Source: an uncultured Ruminococcus sp. (GTDB taxonomy: Bacteria > Bacillota > Clostridia > Oscillospirales > Ruminococcaceae). Taken from it: a stretch of 18,138 nucleotides of DNA. The position numbers and the translations under genes were made by a program. The number at the start of each line of letters is the position of its first letter. The stretch's first letter is position 1. This document shows, in pieces, positions 13,346 through 18,138 of this stretch. The notes beneath the pieces were generated by a model that ran no database searches, was not told the DNA's origin, and saw only the letters and a list, made by a program, of their open reading frames with translations. Location of the stretch: the NCBI GenBank assembly GCA_946544695.1, contig CAMNMO010000013.1, forward strand, positions 1 to 18,138, given 5' to 3'.

Positions 13346-16054
13346 ATGAGAAACAACAGATCAAAAAGAGAAGTGGGTCTGGTCGGAGCGGGAGGTATAT
13401 GTATCGACGGTGATATAGCACTGAAATTCAGCCGGTATCACTCAGCGTCGATGTATTTTGCCTTCAGGATCATAATGGCTTTCATGGCTACCTATTCAAC
13501 AGCAGCTATGGCGGTGAGCTTCACAGATTCCTCGACAAGCCCAGTGGTGCTCCTGTACAACAGTTTTGTGGCAGTATTGTCGCTTGGCTTGCTGTTTTCA
13601 AAACACAAGGTCATAAAGATATGTGCAGGGATCGTAGCGGTCATGTATACCGCACCTTTATTAATACATATAAAACAGGTAGCTTACGGATTCTTTGTGG
13701 CTGTGAACGGCTACTATTCAAAGATAGATCTTCCAGGGATAAACTCTGCTCCTTTCAGGACTTTGGTTTTATCAAAAGCAGAAGATGAGAGGTGCCTGTA
13801 CTATTTCCTGACAGCGCTTATATTCGTTGAGGCGCTGGGTACGGTGATAGCCTGCGTACTCAGGATAGATTTTCCCATGCTTTTCATATTTACCTTCCCC
13901 ATTTTTGAACTGGGGCTTTACATGGGATTCGATGTTCCAACACATTCAGCACTTATGATGCTCGTGGCGTGGGTGACCTTGCTGGCTATGAACATTATCA
14001 ACCACACAACCAACAAGGCGGGCCGCAAGAATACCTTCGCTGTGCATGAACGGACAAAGACATTCTACTTTACTTCAAACGAATGCAAGGCAGAATTCTA
14101 TACGATGTATATCAGGTTCGTAGCACTGCTGACGGCAGGCATTTTCCTGTTCATCGTGTTGGCCTCGAAGGTCAGCGGCTTCCACCGCCCCGATTCATTT
14201 GAACAGCTGAGATACAACCTTCACAACGCTGTGGAAAAATTCGACATTGCGCATGCCGATGATTTTCTCATCGACATAAACGGCGGCTCGAATCTGTTCG
14301 GTGTGACCACTGTGGGCGGCACTAACGGCGGTGTGCTTGGTACTACAAACGGCATAAGCTTCAACGGTTCAAAGGCACTGGTCATCAAGACCCCGACTAT
14401 TGACCATACTTTGTATCTGCGTGGCTATGTGGCAGGCGAATATACCGACAACACATGGCAGCCGCTCGAAGGCGACAAGGATATCTACGATATAAGAGAC
14501 GAGCTGGTAAAGAAAGGCTACTTTATTCAGGACCAGAACTTTATGCTGCTGGACGGGTTGGATGAAAAGACCGATTCTTACACAAGCTTCGTCGATATAC
14601 AGGTCAAGGGCGCATGCTCAAAGTTCGTTTATGCTCCCTACGGCGCAGATTACAGCTCATCGGCTTCCAGGCTCGATAACAGCGGTGAAATGACACCTTA
14701 TAATGATTCCTATGTGCGTATCAGCCAGACAAATAAGGATTACAGGATAATTTACAAGAATTTCCGCAATCAGAACTGGACGTCACGAGTTGAAACGCTG
14801 CGACGTTCTCTTTCCGAGCCCGAACCTGATCTCAAAGCAGTGCTGGACGATTATGACAGCTATGTCGGGAAGAATTACACGGAATGTGCCGAGCTGGATT
14901 CGCTGGATAAGGTCTATGATGAGATATGTGAAAAGTACCTTGACGGTGATCCGTCAGGCGCAAGTTACCGTGACATCTGTTATGCCATAAAGCTCTATTT
15001 CAAAGATAAAGGCTTTACCTACGATACTAAACCCGGTATAACTCCCGAGGGAGAAGATTTTATAGACTACTTCCTCACAACGCAGAAAAAAGGCTACTGT
15101 ACCTATTATGCAACTGTCGGCACGCAGCTTATGAGAAAATTCGGCTACCCTGCAAGGTATGTGGAAGGCTACATGGTTCTGCCGGGACAGGTGAAGTCAA
15201 GTCCGCTGAATGATGATGTTTACGAAGTCACTGTAAAGGACAAATGCGCACACGCATGGACAGAAGTCTATATTGAAGGTGTGGGTTGGATGCCTGCGGA
15301 ATTCACGCCGGGATATGATAACGATAATCCGAACCTTGACAGCAATGAAAAAGGACAGACCGGCAATAACAGCACTCCCGATGAAAGCAGCAAGGCAAAT
15401 GCAAATGTAAATTCAAGCAAGGCTGAACAGGATTCAAGCAAACCTGCCGAAAGCAGCAAGGCACAGCAGAAGCCTGCAAACAGTTCAAAGCCTGAAAGCA
15501 AGACCGACAGCAATTCCAAAAAAGACGGCAGCTCAAAGTCTGATGGTGCAGGGCACGGTAAGGGCGATGGTCCCGGCGGCGGAAAAGGCGCAAAGGACAG
15601 CGACATGTCACCTGTTGCAAAGACTGTGATACTTACTATGGCTGCATTGATAGTGGGTGCAGCTGCCATAGCCATAAACCGCAGAAGAAGTCTTGACAAG
15701 ATGCATGACAGCTGTACTCAGGCTGATCTTAACAAGCGTGTAATGGCTATCTACGGATATTCGCTGAAATATCTTTCGGTGCTTAACATCGAAGTTAAAA
15801 AGAACATCTCGGATATGCAGATGTGTAATGAACTGCTGGCTAAATGCCATGACATGAGGATACATGAGCTTGATGACAAGCTTACGGAACTGACTGTTCT
15901 TGCGGTCGAAGCACACATGAGACCTGACAGTATCACAGAGGAAGAAGCTGCAAGAGCCGAAGAAATAATGCGCTGCATCTCAGATGAAGTAGTCGCTAAG
16001 AAGATGGACACAATGACAATGCTTTCAGCAAAATATCTGTATTGTCTGTATTGA
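13346..16054 (+). CDS. Membrane-anchored transglutaminase-like protein
   Basis: A 902-aa protein with about seven N-terminal transmembrane helices (about 36-58, 66-84, 88-107, 151-171, 177-194, 201-218, 254-273), a long extracellular region, a transglutaminase-like domain with Cys585 (KKGYCTYYAT) and His636 (AHAWTEVY), a low-complexity Ser/Lys/Gly spacer with repeated SSK units (about 660-753), a further membrane helix (about 757-778) ending in NRRRS, and a helical cytosolic tail of about 120 residues. The third catalytic position reads Glu652 (PAEFTPG) where many relatives have Asp. This layout matches the DUF3488-transglutaminase-DUF4129 type encoded with MoxR and DUF58. It probably acts on cell-surface proteins or peptidoglycan as a protease or transferase; the substrate is unknown. 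Confidence 0.9.
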   Translation: MRNNRSKREVGLVGAGGICIDGDIALKFSRYHSASMYFAFRIIMAFMATYSTAAMAVSFTDSSTSPVVLLYNSFVAVLSLGLLFSKHKVIKICAGIVAVMYTAPLLIHIKQVAYGFFVAVNGYYSKIDLPGINSAPFRTLVLSKAEDERCLYYFLTALIFVEALGTVIACVLRIDFPMLFIFTFPIFELGLYMGFDVPTHSALMMLVAWVTLLAMNIINHTTNKAGRKNTFAVHERTKTFYFTSNECKAEFYTMYIRFVALLTAGIFLFIVLASKVSGFHRPDSFEQLRYNLHNAVEKFDIAHADDFLIDINGGSNLFGVTTVGGTNGGVLGTTNGISFNGSKALVIKTPTIDHTLYLRGYVAGEYTDNTWQPLEGDKDIYDIRDELVKKGYFIQDQNFMLLDGLDEKTDSYTSFVDIQVKGACSKFVYAPYGADYSSSASRLDNSGEMTPYNDSYVRISQTNKDYRIIYKNFRNQNWTSRVETLRRSLSEPEPDLKAVLDDYDSYVGKNYTECAELDSLDKVYDEICEKYLDGDPSGASYRDICYAIKLYFKDKGFTYDTKPGITPEGEDFIDYFLTTQKKGYCTYYATVGTQLMRKFGYPARYVEGYMVLPGQVKSSPLNDDVYEVTVKDKCAHAWTEVYIEGVGWMPAEFTPGYDNDNPNLDSNEKGQTGNNSTPDESSKANANVNSSKAEQDSSKPAESSKAQQKPANSSKPESKTDSNSKKDGSSKSDGAGHGKGDGPGGGKGAKDSDMSPVAKTVILTMAALIVGAAAIAINRRRSLDKMHDSCTQADLNKRVMAIYGYSLKYLSVLNIEVKKNISDMQMCNELLAKCHDMRIHELDDKLTELTVLAVEAHMRPDSITEEEAARAEEIMRCISDEVVAKKMDTMTMLSAKYLYCLY

Positions 16055-16081
16055 TATATAATATGAAAGGATCTGATCGAA

Positions 16082-16300
16082 ATGGCTAATAAGAAGAAAA
16101 ACAAGTACGGTAATCCCCAGAAGAATATCGAAGCACAGAAGGCGGCAGAAGCTGCTAAGCTTGCAAAGGAAGTTGACAGGGCTATGGTACAGCAGTCATC
16201 GTATACCTCTGACACTCCACTGATAAAGAGGATACTTGTGATTGCAGTAGCTGCTGTTATGCTGCTGGGCATCGTTATAAGTGTTGCTTTCAATATGTGA
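16082..16300 (+). CDS. Small single-pass membrane protein, unrecognised
   Basis: A 72-aa protein that I do not recognise. The N-terminal half is highly charged and Lys-rich (MANKKKNKYGNPQKN) and continues as an Ala/Lys/Glu helix with coiled-coil character (about 15-35). A strongly hydrophobic helix follows at about 50-70 and the protein ends two residues later, a tail-anchored layout with the basic half in the cytosol. AAAGGA lies about 10 nt upstream. It sits 27 nt after the transglutaminase and 6 nt before ung, in the same operon. Codon use and composition resemble its neighbours, so it looks like a real gene. Function unknown; it could be an accessory of the membrane module. Confidence 0.8.
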   Translation: MANKKKNKYGNPQKNIEAQKAAEAAKLAKEVDRAMVQQSSYTSDTPLIKRILVIAVAAVMLLGIVISVAFNM

Positions 16301-16306
16301 TCGGCG

Positions 16307-16981
16307 ATGGTCAACATAGGAAACAGCTGGGACGATATCCTGGCAGAAGAGTTTAAAAGCCCGTATTATTTGCAGCTTAGGGAATTTCTCAAAAGAGAAT
16401 ATGCCACACAAACCATTTACCCTGACATGTATGACATTTTCAATGCGCTGAAGTATACAGCTTACGAGGACGTAAAAGTTGTCATCATCGGGCAGGACCC
16501 CTATCACGGTGAGGGTCAGGCACACGGGCTTTGCTTCTCGGTAAAGAGAGGCATCGCACCGCCGCCGAGTCTGATGAATATCTTTAAGGAACTTCAGAAC
16601 GATGTTGGCTTTAATATACCTAATAACGGCGAACTTACCGACTGGGCAAAACAGGGAGTGCTGCTGCTGAACGCTGTGCTGACGGTGCGTGCGGGTCAGG
16701 CTAATTCGCACAGAGGAAAAGGCTGGGAACAGCTGACTGATGCTGTGATACGCAAGCTTAACGAACGTGAGAAGCCCATAGTTTTCATGCTGTGGGGGCG
16801 CAACGCAAAAGAAAAGCAGAAGCTGATAACCAATGACCGTCATCTGGTGCTGACAGCTGCACACCCCTCTCCCCTGTCGGCATACAACGGTTTCTTCGGG
16901 TGCAGGCATTTTTCAACTGCCAACGATTTCCTGCGTTACACGGGTCAGCAGCCGATAGACTGGTCTGTGAAAAACATTTGA
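16307..16981 (+). CDS. ung: Uracil-DNA glycosylase (family 1)
   Basis: Removes uracil from DNA to start base-excision repair. The 224-aa product shows the catalytic water-activating motif GQDPYHG with Asp64 (residues 62-68), LCFSV with uracil-stacking Phe77, LLLNAVLTV with Asn122, and HPSPLSAYNGFFGCRHFS with catalytic His186. Length is standard (about 225 aa). The start follows the small membrane-protein gene by 6 nt and has no clear ribosome binding site, which suggests translational coupling. It is the last gene of the plus-strand operon, followed by a terminator. The neighbours are functionally unrelated to DNA repair. Confidence 0.97.
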   Translation: MVNIGNSWDDILAEEFKSPYYLQLREFLKREYATQTIYPDMYDIFNALKYTAYEDVKVVIIGQDPYHGEGQAHGLCFSVKRGIAPPPSLMNIFKELQNDVGFNIPNNGELTDWAKQGVLLLNAVLTVRAGQANSHRGKGWEQLTDAVIRKLNEREKPIVFMLWGRNAKEKQKLITNDRHLVLTAAHPSPLSAYNGFFGCRHFSTANDFLRYTGQQPIDWSVKNI

Positions 16982-17064
16982 GCGTCTCAGTGTGCGGTAC
17001 TTGTAAACGCATCAGATGACGATGAACAGTATTATTAGGGTAAAGTTTACTGAAATGAAAACAA

Positions 17065-17106
17065 AACTCCCGACAGGCTGAATGCTTGTTCGGGAGTTAG
17101 CTTTTT
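17065..17106 (+). terminator. Rho-independent terminator of the MoxR-ung operon (probably bidirectional)
   Basis: A 9-bp stem (AACTCCCGA with TCGGGAGTT) stacks on a 5-bp inner stem (CAGGC with GCTTG, one G-U) with loop TGAAT and a single bulged T, followed by AGC then TTTTT. Read on the minus strand the same hairpin is followed by TTGTTTT, so it can also back up termination of lysA. The stretch 16982-17064 before it holds no gene that I can see. Confidence 0.88.
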
Positions 17107-17120
17107 GCATCAATGAATGA

Positions 17121-17155
17121 AAAACTCCCCCGACTGTACAGTGCAGCAGGGGGAG
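17121..17155 (-). terminator. Rho-independent terminator of lysA
   Basis: On the minus strand CTCCCCC pairs with GGGGGAG (7 bp, 17149-17155 with 17125-17131) around a 17-nt loop, followed directly by TTTTT. It begins 7 nt after the lysA stop. The plus strand has no U-tract after this hairpin, so it is directional. Confidence 0.85.
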
Positions 17156-17162
17156 ATAATAC

Positions 17163-18138
17163 TTATTTTTTCAGATACTTATCCATGATACCTGTGAAAT
17201 CAAATGTTGCAAAATAGTCTGCGGGGGTCTCTGCACGCCTTATCAGCTGAACATCGCCGTCCTCCTTGAGAAGCAGTTCGGCTGAACGCAGCTTGCCGTT
17301 ATAATTGTACCCCATCGAAAAGCCGTGCGCACCTGTGTCATGAATGGCAAGAATGTCACCCTTTTCAAGCTCGGGCAGCATGCGGTCGATGGCAAATTTG
17401 TCGTTGTTCTCACAGAGTCCGCCTGTGACATCATACTTGTGGTCGCAGGGCTTGTCCTCTTTGCCAAGAACTGTGATATGATGATACGCACCGTACATTG
17501 CGGGTCTCATCAGGTTGCATGCACATGCATCTACGCCTGCATACTCCTTGTAAGTGTGCTTGAAGTGCTTAACTGTGGTAATAAGATGACCGTAGGGAGC
17601 CAGCATGAATCTGCCAAGTTCGGTGAATATAGCCACATCGCCCATGCCTGCGGGAACAAGTATCTCATCGAATGCCTTGTGAACGCCCTCGCCTATGGCA
17701 AAGATATCATTCTGGGGCTTGTCGGGCTCATAGGCAATGCCTACGCCGCCCGAAAGGTTGATGAACTTGAACTGAACGCCTGTTTTTTCCTTTATCTCGA
17801 CAGCAAGTTCAAACAGTATCCTTGCAAGCTTGGGGTAATACTCATTGGTAACAGTGTTTGAAGCAAGGAAAGCATGCAGTCCGAAATACTTGGCGCCCTT
17901 TTCTTTCAGCAGCTTGAATCCTTCGATTATCTGTTCGTGAGTGAAGCCGTACTTTGCATCACCAGGGTTATCCATTATCTTGGTTGCAATGGAGAACTTT
18001 CCGCCTGGGTTGTAACGGCAGCAGATAGTCTCGGGAATGCCGCAAAGCTTATCAAGATACTCGATGTGGGTAAAATCATCGAGGTTGATGTAGGCACCAA
18101 GTTCACGGGCTTTCAGGTAATCCTCCTCAGGAGTTACG
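17163..18138 (-). CDS. lysA: Diaminopimelate decarboxylase (5' end outside the window)
   Basis: A PLP-dependent fold type III decarboxylase that converts meso-diaminopimelate to L-lysine, the last step of lysine synthesis. The reading frame stays open to the window edge, so at least 324 residues are present. Visible signatures are YNPGGKFSIATKIMDNPGDA followed by KYGFT, the Gly-rich phosphate loop FINLSGGVGIAY, the TELGRFMLAPYG block, NLMRPAMYGAYHHI, the active-site CENND, and HDTGAHGFSMGYNYNG. These favour LysA over carboxynorspermidine or arginine decarboxylases. The PLP lysine lies in the missing N-terminal part. The ATG at 17973-17975 is internal, not the start. It is convergent with ung and ends at its own terminator. 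Confidence 0.92.
   Translation of the reverse strand, partial: VTPEEDYLKARELGAYINLDDFTHIEYLDKLCGIPETICCRYNPGGKFSIATKIMDNPGDAKYGFTHEQIIEGFKLLKEKGAKYFGLHAFLASNTVTNEYYPKLARILFELAVEIKEKTGVQFKFINLSGGVGIAYEPDKPQNDIFAIGEGVHKAFDEILVPAGMGDVAIFTELGRFMLAPYGHLITTVKHFKHTYKEYAGVDACACNLMRPAMYGAYHHITVLGKEDKPCDHKYDVTGGLCENNDKFAIDRMLPELEKGDILAIHDTGAHGFSMGYNYNGKLRSAELLLKEDGDVQLIRRAETPADYFATFDFTGIMDKYLKK

Noticed and set aside
15370..15600. Repeated AGCAGCAAG/TCAAGCAA-type units resembling a DNA tandem repeat
   Set aside because: They encode the Ser-Ser-Lys spacer of the transglutaminase with varying codons and irregular period, so this is protein low complexity, not a CRISPR or DNA repeat array.
16057..16062. 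TATAAT just upstream of the 72-aa protein gene, a possible internal promoter
   Set aside because: No -35 element at the right distance and no proper extended -10; the implied transcription start would fall on the ribosome binding site.
16196..16909. 237-codon open frame on the minus strand, antisense to ung
   Set aside because: Opposite a well-supported ung gene; composition is Cys/His-rich without a recognisable domain. Shadow frame.
17040..17050. Perfect inverted repeat GTAAA-G-TTTAC downstream of ung
   Set aside because: Short, AT-rich, single copy and lying between a stop codon and a terminator; could arise by chance and no regulator is suggested by the context.
1..18138. Mobile element, prophage, defence system or CRISPR array
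   Set aside because: No transposase, integrase, terminal repeats, regularly spaced repeats or defence-type domains were seen; gene order is mostly the conserved Firmicutes core.

Overview
The window looks like a chromosomal segment from a low-to-mid-GC, spore-lineage Firmicute, most likely a Ruminococcus-type member of the Oscillospirales. The pointers are a complete spoIIIA operon, the Bacillus/Clostridium-style gene order yqhY-nusB-xseA-xseB-ispA-dxs-tlyA, strong AGGAGG-type ribosome binding sites, and a transglutaminase with a Ser-Ser-Lys-rich spacer. The genus is an inference; no rRNA or other taxonomic marker is present.

Left block (1-6138, minus strand): a housekeeping operon read from an excellent extended -10 promoter at 6110-6138. 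Its order is yqhY (Asp23 family), nusB, a divergent TsaD/Kae1-family paralog, xseA, xseB, ispA, dxs and the start of tlyA, which runs off the window at base 1. The genes overlap or are separated by 24 nt or less. Together they serve transcription antitermination, exonuclease VII, and isoprenoid precursor (DXP) and farnesyl diphosphate synthesis. Relative to the B. subtilis order, folD is missing and the TsaD-like gene sits in its place; accB and accC are missing between spoIIIAH and yqhY.

Middle block (6189-10993, minus strand): all eight spoIIIA genes, AA to AH, tightly packed and closed by a Rho-independent terminator. They encode the mother-cell half of the sporulation feeding/secretion channel. 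No housekeeping promoter is evident upstream of spoIIIAA; a weak SigE-like -10 element is possible.

Right block (11072-17106, plus strand): a divergent operon from a near-consensus SigA promoter. It contains a MoxR AAA+ ATPase, a DUF58 protein, a large membrane-anchored transglutaminase, an unrecognised 72-aa single-pass membrane protein, and ung (uracil-DNA glycosylase). The first three form a known envelope-associated module whose substrate is unknown. The operon ends in a terminator that also looks functional on the opposite strand.

Far right (17121-18138, minus strand): the 3' part of a diaminopimelate decarboxylase gene (lysA) with its own terminator, convergent with ung. No tRNA, rRNA, CRISPR, insertion sequence or phage element was seen, and no gap between genes exceeds 300 bases. 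The window is mostly ordinary core genome. The most interesting items are the TsaD-like paralog, the 72-aa membrane protein and its position between the transglutaminase and ung, and the loss of accBC and folD from an otherwise conserved neighbourhood.
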